A program made the position numbers and the translations under genes. A stretch of DNA of 64,000 nucleotides from an uncultured Parabacteroides sp. (GTDB lineage Bacteria; Bacteroidota; Bacteroidia; Bacteroidales; Tannerellaceae). The notes under the pieces are model-generated. The model was not told the DNA's origin. It saw only the letters and a list, made by a program, of their open reading frames with translations, and did not search any database. Location: positions 24,668 through 88,667 of the forward strand of contig NZ_CABUOD010000018.1 of assembly GCF_902493135.1 (NCBI RefSeq). The letters are read 5' to 3'. Below are positions 52,093-61,459 of this stretch, one piece after another; the first letter of the stretch is position 1; each line of letters begins with the position of its first letter.

Positions 52093-52426
52093 CCGCCGCC
52101 GCATCCAACAGGAATGCACGATACAGGAACAGAAACTGAATGCCGATTTCTCCTACATACAAGAGAATGCCGGAACGTTGTTACTTTCAGGTGTCTCCGC
52201 ACTCTTATTTCCCAACACAAAAGCCAAATCCAAAGGGGCGGAAAGCAATCGGCCCGCACAAACGCCGGAAGCGCCATCCATGTCATTGGGCTTTGCCGAT
52301 TATCTTTCTGTGGCACAAGGACTATTGCCCGTCGCATGGGACGTTGCACGCCCGTTATTGACCGCCTGGGGCATCCAGAAAGTCCAGAGGTGGATAATCA
52401 AGAAACTTTTTAAGAAAAAGAAATGA
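52049..52426 (+). CDS. Hypothetical basic membrane-associated protein
   Basis: About 125 residues from the ATG at 52049; the frame also opens at 52022. The N-terminus is a coiled-coil-like polar helix (LEKLISDRRRIQQECTIQEQ). A short hydrophobic patch (AGTLLLSGVSALLF), a proline-rich linker and a second hydrophobic region with a strongly basic end (IIKKLFKKKK) follow. I recognise no family. It overlaps the holin-family gene by 44 bases in another frame and is third in the YtxH-like operon, so the three proteins probably act together in the envelope. Confidence 0.65.
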   Translation: MNHPQQTPLEKLISDRRRIQQECTIQEQKLNADFSYIQENAGTLLLSGVSALLFPNTKAKSKGAESNRPAQTPEAPSMSLGFADYLSVAQGLLPVAWDVARPLLTAWGIQKVQRWIIKKLFKKKK

Positions 52427-52497
52427 GCCTCAACAATTAATTTATGTTAGAGGACATATTTTTCTCGTTCCAAATCCTGTACAATAAAAAAAATGAC

Positions 52498-52505
52498 TAA
52501 CTTTG
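52498..52505 (+). promoter_or_regulatory. -7 element of gapA
   Basis: TAACTTTG matches TAnnTTTG. Its start near 52511 leaves an untranslated leader of about 98 bases containing CAAGG...CCTTG complementarity (about 52519-52545). Confidence 0.55.
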
Positions 52506-52608
52506 CAGTCGTTAAAAACAAGGTGCGACGAATGCATATTCCTTGCAACTGTTAAGTAAAAGTGGAGATAAGTAATATTTTTAATAAACCCATAAAAGTT
52601 TTATTACA

Positions 52609-53619
52609 ATGATTAAAGTAGGTATTAACGGTTTCGGCCGTATCGGACGTTTCGTTTTCCGTGCTGCTCAGAAGAGAAGCGACATTCAGATCGTAGGTAT
52701 TAACGACCTTTGCCCGGTTGATTACTTGGCATACATGCTGAAATACGACACAATGCACGGTCAGTTCGACGGAACTATCGAAGCTGACGTTGAAAACAGC
52801 AAGCTGATCGTAAACGGTAAAGAAATCCGCGTAACAGCAGAACGCAATCCGGCTGATTTGAAGTGGGATGCAGTAGGCGCTGAATACGTAGTAGAATCTA
52901 CTGGTTTGTTCCTGACTCAGGAAAAGGCTCAGGCTCATATCGAAGCCGGCGCTAAATATGTAGTTATGTCTGCTCCTTCCAAGGATGCAACTCCTATGTT
53001 CGTTTGCGGTGTAAACGAAAAATCATATGTTAAAGGTACTCAGTTCGTTTCTAACGCTTCTTGTACTACAAACTGTTTGGCTCCTATCGCTAAGGTTTTG
53101 AATGACAAATGGGGTATCACAGACGGTTTGATGACAACCGTTCACTCTACAACTGCTACTCAGAAGACTGTTGACGGTCCGTCTATGAAGGACTGGAGAG
53201 GTGGCCGTGCCGCTTCCGGCAACATCATCCCTTCTTCCACAGGTGCTGCCAAGGCTGTAGGTAAAGTTATTCCTGAACTGAACGGCAAACTGACGGGTAT
53301 GTCAATGCGTGTTCCGACTCTGGACGTTTCTGTTGTTGACTTGACAGTTAACTTGGCTAAACCGGCTACTTACGCTGAAATCTGCGCTGCAATGAAGGAA
53401 GCTTCTGAAGGCGAACTGAAAGGCGTACTGGGTTACACTGAAGATGCAGTCGTTTCTTCCGACTTCTTAGGTGACACTCGTACTTCTATCTTCGATGCTA
53501 AGGCTGGTATCGCTTTGACAGATACATTCGTAAAGGTTGTTTCTTGGTATGATAACGAAATCGGTTATTCTAACAAGGTTCTTGACCTGATCGCTCACAT
53601 GGCATCTGTAAACTGCTAA
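52609..53619 (+). CDS. gapA: Glyceraldehyde-3-phosphate dehydrogenase, type I
   Basis: A 336-residue glycolytic enzyme oxidising glyceraldehyde 3-phosphate with NAD and phosphate. GINGFGRIGRFVFRAA is the Rossmann loop, and the catalytic Cys152 stands in SNASCTTNCLAPIAKVL. HSTTATQKTVDGPS, SSTGAAKAVGKVIPELNGKL and WYDNEIGYSNKVLDLI are family signatures. Its codon use is strongly biased to GCT, GGT and AAG compared with neighbours, as expected of a very highly expressed gene. A terminator follows. Confidence 0.98.
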   Translation: MIKVGINGFGRIGRFVFRAAQKRSDIQIVGINDLCPVDYLAYMLKYDTMHGQFDGTIEADVENSKLIVNGKEIRVTAERNPADLKWDAVGAEYVVESTGLFLTQEKAQAHIEAGAKYVVMSAPSKDATPMFVCGVNEKSYVKGTQFVSNASCTTNCLAPIAKVLNDKWGITDGLMTTVHSTTATQKTVDGPSMKDWRGGRAASGNIIPSSTGAAKAVGKVIPELNGKLTGMSMRVPTLDVSVVDLTVNLAKPATYAEICAAMKEASEGELKGVLGYTEDAVVSSDFLGDTRTSIFDAKAGIALTDTFVKVVSWYDNEIGYSNKVLDLIAHMASVNC

Positions 53620-53643
53620 TCACACATAAGATTATATAGTTTG

Positions 53644-53675
53644 AAAGCCGCATCCTTCGGGTTGCGGCTTTTTTT
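53644..53675 (+). terminator. Terminator of gapA
   Basis: AAAGCCGCA (53644-53652) pairs with TGCGGCTTT (53663-53671), then T's: a classical rho-independent terminator. Confidence 0.92.
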
Positions 53676-53678
53676 GTA

Positions 53679-53686
53679 TATCTTTG
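53679..53686 (+). promoter_or_regulatory. -7 element of miaA, near-leaderless
   Basis: TATCTTTG ends nine bases before the ATG at 53695, so the predicted mRNA has little or no leader. The T run of the gapA terminator directly abuts it. Confidence 0.5.
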
Positions 53687-53694
53687 TATCACTT

Positions 53695-54621
53695 ATGGAT
53701 GCTTATCAACTTATCACTGTTTTAGGGCCGACAGCATCCGGCAAAACTACATTTGCCGCAGCACTCGCCGCCCGGCTGGACACGGAGATCATCAGCGCCG
53801 ACTCCAGACAGATCTACCGTTCGATGGATATCGGAACCGGAAAGGACCTGGCCGACTATACGGTAAACGGGAAAGCGATTCCTTACCACCTGATCGACAT
53901 CTGCGATCCGGGATATAAATATAACGTATTCGAATACCAGCATGATTTCTTCCGGGCTTATGAAGCAATCCGGGAAAAAGGGAAACTGCCGATTCTGTGT
54001 GGCGGTACAGGTATGTACATAGAAGCCGTACTGAAAGGATATAAGCTCTTGGATGTCCCCCAGAACCCGGAGTTGCGCGAGTCGTTGAAAGAGAAGTCGC
54101 TCCCGGAACTGGAACAGATACTTGCCGGCTACAAGGTCCTTCACAACAAGACAGATGTGGATACCGCCCAACGGGCCATCCGGGCCATCGAAATAGAAGA
54201 GTATTATAAGAACGAAGCGCCGGATGCCAATGAATATGATCCGGTCGACAGCCTGATCATCGGCATCGACATAGACCGGGAACTACGGCGCGAAAAGATT
54301 TCCCGCCGCCTGCATGCCCGTCTGGACGAAGGGATGATCGACGAAGTAAAAGGGATCATTGCCTCCGGAGTCAAGCCGGAAGACCTGATCTACTACGGGC
54401 TGGAATACAAATATCTTACATTATATATAATAGGCGAACTGTCATACGAAGATATGGTTTCCCAGTTGGAGATCGCTATCCACCAGTTTGCCAAACGGCA
54501 AATGACCTGGTTCCGGGGAATGGAGCGTCGTGGAAGCACCATTCATTGGATAGACGCGACATTGCCGACGGAAGAAAAGATAGAGAAGACATTGGAGTTA
54601 TTGAAATATAAGAAGATTTGA
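53695..54621 (+). CDS. miaA: tRNA dimethylallyltransferase (MiaA type)
   Basis: A 308-residue enzyme of the IPP transferase family that prenylates A37 of tRNAs reading UNN codons. TVLGPTASGKTTFAAALAA is the P-loop, ISADSRQIYRSMDIGTGK is the DSRQxY signature, YHLIDICDPGYKYNVFEYQHD and LCGGTGMYIEAVLKGY follow, and FAKRQMTWFRGM is the C-terminal tRNA-binding motif. The ATG at 53695 starts the P-loop domain; the upstream open frame runs through the gapA terminator. Bacteroidales often hold two MiaA paralogues, so this may be one of a pair. Confidence 0.94.
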   Translation: MDAYQLITVLGPTASGKTTFAAALAARLDTEIISADSRQIYRSMDIGTGKDLADYTVNGKAIPYHLIDICDPGYKYNVFEYQHDFFRAYEAIREKGKLPILCGGTGMYIEAVLKGYKLLDVPQNPELRESLKEKSLPELEQILAGYKVLHNKTDVDTAQRAIRAIEIEEYYKNEAPDANEYDPVDSLIIGIDIDRELRREKISRRLHARLDEGMIDEVKGIIASGVKPEDLIYYGLEYKYLTLYIIGELSYEDMVSQLEIAIHQFAKRQMTWFRGMERRGSTIHWIDATLPTEEKIEKTLELLKYKKI

Positions 54622-54694
54622 ACCTGGTTCTTGAGTGGGACATTCAGTTTCATATCTGCCAGATTTTGAAGCAAAACAATTTATATACATTATT

Positions 54695-55501
54695 ATGATA
54701 ACAGTGAATGATTTAAAGAATAAGGATAATTTCTTTCTGATGGCAGGGCCCTGCGTGATAGAAGGAGAAGATATGGCATTGCGTATTGCAGAGAAAGTAG
54801 TCGGCATCACGAATAAGCTGGATATCCCGTATGTATTCAAAGGATCGTACCGGAAAGCCAACCGCTCGCGACTGGATTCCTTCACAGGCATAGGCGATGA
54901 GAAAGCGCTGAAGATTCTCCGCAAGGTAGGCGAGACGTTCGGCATCCCGACCGTGACCGACATTCACGAAACGGCTGAAGCAGCAATGGCTGCCGAGTAT
55001 GTGGATGTCCTGCAAATCCCGGCTTTCCTCTGCCGGCAGACAGACCTGTTGGTCGCTGCCGCCAAGACAGGCAAGATCGTCAATATCAAAAAAGGACAGT
55101 TCCTTTCGCCCGGAGCCATGCAATTTGCCGTACAAAAAGTAGCCGACGCCGGGAACGGCAACGTCATGATTACGGAAAGAGGCACTACATTCGGATATAC
55201 GGATCTGGTTGTCGACTACCGCGGAATCCCTCAAATGCAGCAGTTCGGCTATCCCGTTGTCATGGACGTCACCCACTCCCTGCAACAGCCCAACCAGACA
55301 TCAGGCGTGACAGGCGGACTCCCTGCCCTGATCGAAACGATAGCCAAAGCAGCCATTGCCGTCGGAGCTGACGGACTATTCATCGAAACCCATCCGGAGC
55401 CCTCCCAAGCCAAATCCGACGGTGCGAACATGTTGCAACTCGACTTGCTGGAAGGACTGTTGGAGAAGTTGGTGCGGATACGGAAAGCGATCGGGAAATG
55501 A
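54695..55501 (+). CDS. kdsA: 3-deoxy-8-phosphooctulonate synthase
   Basis: A 268-residue TIM-barrel enzyme condensing arabinose 5-phosphate with phosphoenolpyruvate to Kdo-8-phosphate for lipopolysaccharide core. LMAGPCVIEGEDMALRIAEK, FKGSYRKANRSRLDSFTGIG, VDVLQIPAFLCRQTDLLVAA, NIKKGQFLSPGAMQFA, ITERGTTFGYTDLVVDYRG and VTHSLQQPNQTSGVTGG are the conserved blocks in order. The ATG at 54695 fits the usual length. It is 73 bases after miaA on the same strand. Confidence 0.97.
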   Translation: MITVNDLKNKDNFFLMAGPCVIEGEDMALRIAEKVVGITNKLDIPYVFKGSYRKANRSRLDSFTGIGDEKALKILRKVGETFGIPTVTDIHETAEAAMAAEYVDVLQIPAFLCRQTDLLVAAAKTGKIVNIKKGQFLSPGAMQFAVQKVADAGNGNVMITERGTTFGYTDLVVDYRGIPQMQQFGYPVVMDVTHSLQQPNQTSGVTGGLPALIETIAKAAIAVGADGLFIETHPEPSQAKSDGANMLQLDLLEGLLEKLVRIRKAIGK

Positions 55502-55507
55502 AATCAG

Positions 55508-56209
55508 TTATCCCATCTTACTTATCTTTTTGAGCTTGTCCTCGTCTATCAGCTTGATCTTCCGACCGTCGATTGCGATAATACGCTCGGCGACAAATGT
55601 GGACAAGGTACGGATTGCATTCGAAGTCGTCATATTCGAAAGATTAGCCAAATCTTCGCGAGAAAGATAAATACTCAACGTCGCCCCATCTTCCTCCAAA
55701 CCGTAACTGTCTTTCAGGAACAACAAAGATTCCGCCAAACGTCCTCGGATATGTTTCTGGGTAAGGTTGACCGTACGCTCGTCAGCGATTCCTAAATCGA
55801 GAGAAAGTTGGCGGATAAAGAACATGGCAAGGTTCGCATTCCCCATCAAAAGATCCGTAACGATGGTCATAGGGATCATGCATACCGTCGAAGCCTCAAA
55901 AGCAGAAGCATTCGTCAGGTAGTTTTCCTGAGCAAAGTTTGCCCGGTAGCCAAAGTACTGCACCGGTTTAATCATCCGGATGATCTGGCTTCGTCCGCCG
56001 ACACCTTCTTTAAAGATTTTCACCTTGCCCTTTAATAAGCACATCATATCTCTCGGTTCGTCGCCCTCGCAATAGATCAACTCATTACGTTTGAAATGCT
56101 GGATCGTCGAATTATTACGGAGAACATCCCGCTCCTTTTCGGTCAGGACTCTCCAGACTTCTGCCAAACTGGCCGATAGATCGACCTCTTCTTTTTGTTG
56201 TTTAACCAC
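55508..56209 (-). CDS. Crp/Fnr family transcription regulator
   Basis: A 233-residue regulator. Residues about 25-140 form a cyclic-nucleotide-type beta-roll (NELIYCEGDEPRDMMCLLKGKVKIF), lacking the RxAS pocket of cAMP-binding Crp, so the effector is unknown. A dimerisation helix and a winged helix (LSREDLANLSNMTTSNAIRTLSTF) follow. There is no N-terminal cysteine cluster of Fnr type. It is convergent with kdsA (six bases apart) and divergent from the DUF5686 barrel gene, with which it shares a 129-base regulatory gap. Confidence 0.9.
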   Translation of the reverse strand: MVKQQKEEVDLSASLAEVWRVLTEKERDVLRNNSTIQHFKRNELIYCEGDEPRDMMCLLKGKVKIFKEGVGGRSQIIRMIKPVQYFGYRANFAQENYLTNASAFEASTVCMIPMTIVTDLLMGNANLAMFFIRQLSLDLGIADERTVNLTQKHIRGRLAESLLFLKDSYGLEEDGATLSIYLSREDLANLSNMTTSNAIRTLSTFVAERIIAIDGRKIKLIDEDKLKKISKMG

Positions 56210-56237
56210 GACTGCTATATAACATACTTGTGAAGCA

Positions 56238-56319
56238 CAAATGTACTACTTTTCTTTTAAAAGCTGAATAAGTTTAATACGATAAATGAATAAAAATTCG
56301 ATTTTATTCGTTACGTTTG
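56238..56319. promoter_or_regulatory. Divergent -7 elements of the Crp/Fnr and DUF5686 genes
   Basis: Minus-strand TACATTTG at 56238-56245 precedes the regulator gene and plus-strand TACGTTTG at 56312-56319 precedes the DUF5686 gene. Between them is an AT-rich stretch of about 65 bases that could hold operators; no clear palindrome was found. Confidence 0.5.
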
Positions 56320-56338
56320 TAAAGAAAGAGACGATAAT

Positions 56339-58519
56339 TTGTTGAAAAAGTATTTTTATATAATCACTCTGCTTTTTACCGCAGTAAATGTCTTAGCTAA
56401 CCCCGACGGTAGTTATGGAAATCTATTATTGCTGGGCCGGTCTCCCAAAACGGTGTCCTCACAGCAAGGGGATTCCATTATGAAGATGGTGATCGAGCAA
56501 GCCGACAAATACAAAACAGTCGTTTCCCGCTACGAGGCCGAAATCTATATCAAAGGCAAGACCGAGATCCTCAAACAAAATATCCTGATGCGTTTCGCCC
56601 ATCACCTTTTCCCGGTAGACAGGAAGAACAAGGACATGATCTTCGAGATGGTCAGCCACTCCAAGTTCAACGCCCCCAACAACTACCTGCACAGCTTCGA
56701 AGCGATAAACGGGAACAGCATCCCCAACGGCACAAAACAGCAGGAAGTCTTGACGTTCCTGAACCTGAACGTCTATTCGCCGACCATCTACAACGAAGGG
56801 ATCATCATGCCGGTAGCCAACGAAGCATTCAAATACTACAATTTCAACCTGGAAAGCATCGAAATAAACGAGAACCTGAAAATATACAAGATCCGTTTCA
56901 TGCCCAAGCTATGGAGCCAGAAGCTCATTTGCGGGGACCTGTACATCACCGACAAAGACTGGCACATCGACAAGATCGACGTAAACGGGCGTTTCTCCTT
57001 CGCCGAATTCAATCTGGTCATGACATTCGGACGGGATTACCGCCATTTCATCCTGCCGCAAAAGGCAGACCTCTTCCTCCGGTATCACGTATTGGGAAAT
57101 GCCATTGCCAGTTATTACCACACCTCATTCAAATACGAAGCAGTCGAATGGGTGGAAGAAGACTATGAGAGCAAAAAATACCGTTCCCTCGACCTGACCG
57201 GATACTACCGGCTATCGTCCGATACGATCCCGATCATCAACGACAACAGCTACTGGAAAAACAAACGGGACGTCCCGCTGACTCAGGAAGAAGAGACCAA
57301 GTACGAAAAGACAATTGTCAAGACGACTCAGGCCAACGACACGAGCAACATCCAGAAATACCTGAAAATAACAGAGCGCCTGACCAACACCATCAATCTC
57401 GATTATAAAACGACCCGTCTGAAATACTCCGGCATCCTCAACCCCTTCCAGTTGGGCTATTCCGGACGGAACGGCATCACCTACAGGCAACAGCTCCGTT
57501 TCAGCAAGACATTCAAGAAGGACCGCCAACTGCGTTTCCGGCCTGAAATCGGTTTCGTGTTCAAACGAAAAGAGCTGTTCTTCAAGTTCGGGGGAGACTG
57601 GGAATATCTTCCGGAGAAACGGGGCGCCCTGAGCCTCAGCCTTGGAAACACCAACCAGGGATATTCCTCCAAGATCATGAACGAAATCAACGAACAGTTG
57701 AAAGACTCCACTTTCAATTTCGAGAACCTGGACCTCGAATACTTCAAGCACTATTATATAGAGCTTAAGAACCAGATCGAACTGTTCAACGGTTTCCAGA
57801 TGACCACCGGCATCTCCTACCACCGCCGCATCCCCACCCGGAAAAGCGCAAGAGATCCGGGAGACGACGTGACGGAGATCATCAACGAGAACTATCACGA
57901 TTTCATTCCCACGATCGGTTTTTCCTACACGCCCAGACAATACTACTGGATGGACGGCTATCGTAAAGAATACCTCTACTCCTACTACCCGACCGTCTCC
58001 ATCGAGTTCGGGCGAGCCATACCGGGCGTATGGAACAGCAGCGGCAATTACGGACGCATGGAAGCCGATATCCACCAGAGCATCTACCTGGGGCTGTCCC
58101 GCCGGTTCAACTACCATGTCAGCGGAGGACTCTATACGGCCCAGAAGTCGACCTACTTTGCCGACTACCGGTATTTCACACGGCACAACTTCCCCGAATC
58201 ATGGGGAGGAGACGATTTCGGAGGTGTCTTCCACCAGCTAAGGAGCGTATGGTTCAACGCATCCGACAAGTATGTCCAGGCACATGTCATGTACGAAAGC
58301 CCGTTCATGCTCTTCCAGCTATTCAAGCCGGAAGCCACCAAGTACATCATCTCCGAACGTTTTTATCTCAGCCAGTTATGGATGCCGGTCAAACCCAGTT
58401 ACACGGAGATCGGATACGGTTTCGGTAACCATATCTTCAACGTCGCCGCCTTCGTCGGGTTCGACAAATTGAAATATGACGGGATCGGATTCAAGTTCGC
58501 GTTCGAACTCTTCCAGTAA
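56339..58519 (+). CDS. DUF5686 outer-membrane protein
   Basis: A protein of about 726 residues started at TTG; two TTG codons stand in tandem and no in-frame ATG lies upstream, so a non-ATG start is needed. A signal peptide (YFYIITLLFTAVNVLA) is followed by a periplasmic part of about 300 residues (VVSRYEAEIYIKGKTEILKQ; LYITDKDWHIDKIDVNGRFS), and the C-terminal half has alternating amphipathic strands typical of an outer-membrane barrel, ending in a phenylalanine-rich strand (FKFAFELFQ). This is the DUF5686 family of Bacteroidetes; role unknown. It faces the DUF1460 gene, two bases apart. Confidence 0.88.
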   Translation: MLKKYFYIITLLFTAVNVLANPDGSYGNLLLLGRSPKTVSSQQGDSIMKMVIEQADKYKTVVSRYEAEIYIKGKTEILKQNILMRFAHHLFPVDRKNKDMIFEMVSHSKFNAPNNYLHSFEAINGNSIPNGTKQQEVLTFLNLNVYSPTIYNEGIIMPVANEAFKYYNFNLESIEINENLKIYKIRFMPKLWSQKLICGDLYITDKDWHIDKIDVNGRFSFAEFNLVMTFGRDYRHFILPQKADLFLRYHVLGNAIASYYHTSFKYEAVEWVEEDYESKKYRSLDLTGYYRLSSDTIPIINDNSYWKNKRDVPLTQEEETKYEKTIVKTTQANDTSNIQKYLKITERLTNTINLDYKTTRLKYSGILNPFQLGYSGRNGITYRQQLRFSKTFKKDRQLRFRPEIGFVFKRKELFFKFGGDWEYLPEKRGALSLSLGNTNQGYSSKIMNEINEQLKDSTFNFENLDLEYFKHYYIELKNQIELFNGFQMTTGISYHRRIPTRKSARDPGDDVTEIINENYHDFIPTIGFSYTPRQYYWMDGYRKEYLYSYYPTVSIEFGRAIPGVWNSSGNYGRMEADIHQSIYLGLSRRFNYHVSGGLYTAQKSTYFADYRYFTRHNFPESWGGDDFGGVFHQLRSVWFNASDKYVQAHVMYESPFMLFQLFKPEATKYIISERFYLSQLWMPVKPSYTEIGYGFGNHIFNVAAFVGFDKLKYDGIGFKFAFELFQ

Positions 58520-58521
58520 GT

Positions 58522-59352
58522 TCAGAACTGCGGGCGGACAATCATGATACCGCAGTTGCGCTTGACACCCTGCACATACTCCTGCAAGGGTTCTTCGTTC
58601 ACGACCACCCGTTTCCGGGAGGTCGAGGCATGGATAAAAGTAAGTTTATCCCCTTCCCGGCAGATAATGCCGACGTGTGAGATATCCAGCCCTCTCACGG
58701 TCGTGACAAAACAGACGATATCGCCATTCCTGATTTGGCCGGCATGCGCATTGATTTCATCCTGCGGAATATAAAAGTGCGGACGGGCGTTAATCTCCTG
58801 TTCCTTCGCCGCCATTGCCGCGATCCGCTCCGGATTGCCTTTCAACTGCCGATAGCTATCGGGGTGCGTAGACATAAAGGAGAGGTCGAGCGTAAGCGGC
58901 TGCCCCCCGATCTCTTTCGTGACATCCTTCAGATACCCTCTCTTTTCGTTCTCATATATCCAGTCGGTCGTATAATGGAGGCGGTCCGTATAATCGGGCG
59001 TCACGTTGCCGGGATTCCGGTAACGCATATCTTTCAAGGCAGAAGCATACCCGTCATAGGCGGGACGATGCTTGACAGACCAGGCCAAAGCGACCGTATT
59101 CTCCACCAAAGTCATGCAATCCAGGCCATGCAGGTTAATGACCAGTCTTTCGGGCACCTCCTCCAGTGTCCCGGCCACATAAGGAGTTCCCAGGAAGAAA
59201 CGGGCGGTCTCCACCATCAGGTCACCAACCGGCAAAGCCGCTTTCTCCTTCATTGCCGCACAATAGCGTCCGTAGATATCCTTATCCCCCTGCGCCTTTC
59301 CGGACAGGGAAAGAAAGGCTAAAAAGAACAAATAAAATAGTTCCCGTTTCAT
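58522..59352 (-). CDS. DUF1460 cell-wall hydrolase-like protein
   Basis: A 276-residue exported protein (signal peptide ending near SLSGKAQG). DUF1460 is an NlpC/P60-like papain-fold family. The probable catalytic cysteine is in NLHGLDCMTLVENTVA, the histidine in LDISHVGIICREGDKLTFIHAS, and RNGDIVCFVTTVRG lies before it. Characterised relatives are N-acetylmuramoyl-L-alanine or muropeptide-recycling hydrolases in the periplasm. The gene is 14 bases after uvrB on the same strand, though function suggests no link. Confidence 0.9.
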   Translation of the reverse strand: MKRELFYLFFLAFLSLSGKAQGDKDIYGRYCAAMKEKAALPVGDLMVETARFFLGTPYVAGTLEEVPERLVINLHGLDCMTLVENTVALAWSVKHRPAYDGYASALKDMRYRNPGNVTPDYTDRLHYTTDWIYENEKRGYLKDVTKEIGGQPLTLDLSFMSTHPDSYRQLKGNPERIAAMAAKEQEINARPHFYIPQDEINAHAGQIRNGDIVCFVTTVRGLDISHVGIICREGDKLTFIHASTSRKRVVVNEEPLQEYVQGVKRNCGIMIVRPQF

Positions 59353-59366
59353 CTCCTGATCCGATT

Positions 59367-61394
59367 TTAATCTTTCTTTGTCATTAACAAATCTTCTAAC
59401 TTCACCAGTTCGTCACGGAACTGCGCGGCTTCGATAAAGTCCAGCTTCTTGGCCGCCTCCATCATCTGCTTCTTCGTCCGTTCGATCGCTTTCTCAAGCT
59501 GTTTACGGTTCATATACTGAACTACCGGGTCTGCAACCAGGCTGGGTTCCGGTTCCACGTAAGCATACGGTTCGCCGGTAACCGGCTGTTGTTTCTCCGC
59601 TACCAGGGAAACGCTGTTTTTGATGACCTGCTTAGGCGTAATGCCATGTTTCTCGTTATAGGCAAGCTGTTTCTCACGCCTGCGGGCCGTTTCGTCCATC
59701 GTCAGGCGCATACTGTCCGTTATCTTGTCGGCATAGAAGATCACCTTCCCGTTCACGTTTCGGGCGGCACGTCCGGCCGTCTGCGTCAGCGAACGGTGCG
59801 AGCGCAGGAACCCTTCCTTGTCGGCATCCAAGATAGCGACCAAAGAGACTTCCGGCAAGTCAAGCCCTTCACGCAGCAGGTTGACGCCGATCAGCACGTC
59901 GAACAATCCTTTCCGCAAATCATCCATGATCTGGATGCGTTCCAACGTATCGACATCGCTATGGATATAGTTGCAACGGATTCCCATGCGCATCAGGTAA
60001 GCAGTCAGTTCCTCCGCCATACGCTTCGTCAAGGTCGTCACCAAGACCCGCTCGTCCACAGCGGCACGTTGCGTGATCTCCTCCATCAGGTCGTCGATCT
60101 GGTTGAGCGTCGGACGCACCTCGATAACCGGGTCGAGCAAGCCTGTCGGGCGGATCACCTGGTCCACCACGATCCCTTCGCTCTTCTCCAGTTCGTAGTC
60201 GGCAGGCGTCGCACTCACGTAAATCGCCAGCGGGGTCAGCGACTCGAACTCGTCGAACGTCAACGGGCGGTTATCCATCGCTGCCGGCAGGCGGAACCCA
60301 TATTCCACCAGGTTCTTCTTGCGGGAATAATCGCCTCCGTACATCGCCCGTATCTGCGGGATCGTCACGTGGCTCTCGTCGACCACCAACAGAAAGTCTT
60401 TCGGGAAATAATCGAGCAGACAGAAAGGCCGTTCACCCGCCTGGCGACCGTCGAAATAGCGGGAATAGTTCTCGATACCGGAGCAATGCCCCAGCTCGCG
60501 TATCATCTCCAAGTCGAACGTGACACGCTCGTACAAACGTTTCGCCTCGTAAGGCTTGCCGATCTCCCGCAGGAAATTCACCTGCGTCCCCAGGTCGACA
60601 TCGATCTGCCCGATAGCGGTATTGATACGTTCCTGGGTAGTCACGAAGAGGTTGGTCGGATAGATGTTCAGTTCATCCTGCTCGTCTATCTCCTGCCCGG
60701 TCTGCGGGTCGAACGAAGAGATACGGTCCACCTCGTCGTCCCAGAACTCGATACGGTAGGCGGCCCCGTCAAAAGTTTCGATAGCCGGAAAGATATCGAC
60801 CGTATCGCCGTTCACACGAAAGCACCCCCTGTTGAACTCTATCTTATTATTGACATAAAGAGCATCCACGAAGCGGCGCAACAATCTATCCCGGTCTATC
60901 CGCATCCCCTTCTCCAGATGCACCACCTTCTCGGCAAAGGCAGTCGGGTCCGCCATGCCATACAGGCAGGAGACAGACGAAACGACGATGACGTCCTTCC
61001 GCCCCGACAACAGCGAAGCGGTTGCACGCAGACGAAGTTTATCGATCTCGTCGTTGATCTGCAAATCCTTTTCTATATAGGTGTCCGTCGTCGGAAGATA
61101 CGCCTCCGGCTGGTAGTAATCGTAATAAGAGACGAAATACTCGACGGCATTGTTCGGGAAAAAGGCTTTGAACTCGCTGTATAGCTGGGCAGCGAGGGTT
61201 TTGTTATGGCTCAGGATCAAGGTCGGTTTCCGCACCTCCTTGATCACATTGGCGATAGTGAAAGTCTTTCCGGACCCTGTCACCCCCAACAAGGTCTGGA
61301 AAGGCACACCACTCTTTATACCGTCGGACAGGGCCGCAATCGCTTCCGGCTGGTCGCCCGTCGGACTGAATGGGGAAGATAGTTCAAAGTTCAT
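59367..61394 (-). CDS. uvrB: Excinuclease ABC subunit B
   Basis: A 675-residue DNA repair helicase-like protein that takes damaged DNA from UvrA and loads UvrC. LLGVTGSGKTFTIANV is Walker A near residue 39, the beta-hairpin is in VSYYDYYQPEAYLPTTDTYI, LLVVDESHVT is the DEAD-type box, and the SF2 motifs IHSDVDTLERIQIMDDLRKG, GVNLLREGLDLPEVSLVAIL and QTAGRAARNVNGKVIFYAD follow. The C-terminal UVR motif is MMEAAKKLDFIEAAQFRDEL. Complete by length and motif order. Confidence 0.98.
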   Translation of the reverse strand: MNFELSSPFSPTGDQPEAIAALSDGIKSGVPFQTLLGVTGSGKTFTIANVIKEVRKPTLILSHNKTLAAQLYSEFKAFFPNNAVEYFVSYYDYYQPEAYLPTTDTYIEKDLQINDEIDKLRLRATASLLSGRKDVIVVSSVSCLYGMADPTAFAEKVVHLEKGMRIDRDRLLRRFVDALYVNNKIEFNRGCFRVNGDTVDIFPAIETFDGAAYRIEFWDDEVDRISSFDPQTGQEIDEQDELNIYPTNLFVTTQERINTAIGQIDVDLGTQVNFLREIGKPYEAKRLYERVTFDLEMIRELGHCSGIENYSRYFDGRQAGERPFCLLDYFPKDFLLVVDESHVTIPQIRAMYGGDYSRKKNLVEYGFRLPAAMDNRPLTFDEFESLTPLAIYVSATPADYELEKSEGIVVDQVIRPTGLLDPVIEVRPTLNQIDDLMEEITQRAAVDERVLVTTLTKRMAEELTAYLMRMGIRCNYIHSDVDTLERIQIMDDLRKGLFDVLIGVNLLREGLDLPEVSLVAILDADKEGFLRSHRSLTQTAGRAARNVNGKVIFYADKITDSMRLTMDETARRREKQLAYNEKHGITPKQVIKNSVSLVAEKQQPVTGEPYAYVEPEPSLVADPVVQYMNRKQLEKAIERTKKQMMEAAKKLDFIEAAQFRDELVKLEDLLMTKKD

Positions 61395-61459
61395 TCTTTA
61401 CTTTATAAGTTATACAGTTATGTATTCAGGCAAATCCGGTCCTTCGCAAACCGTCCGCT

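Noticed and set aside
59589..61184. A 531-codon plus-strand frame within uvrB
   Set aside because: UvrB on the minus strand is complete with all helicase motifs; the antisense frame shows no domain or start signal.
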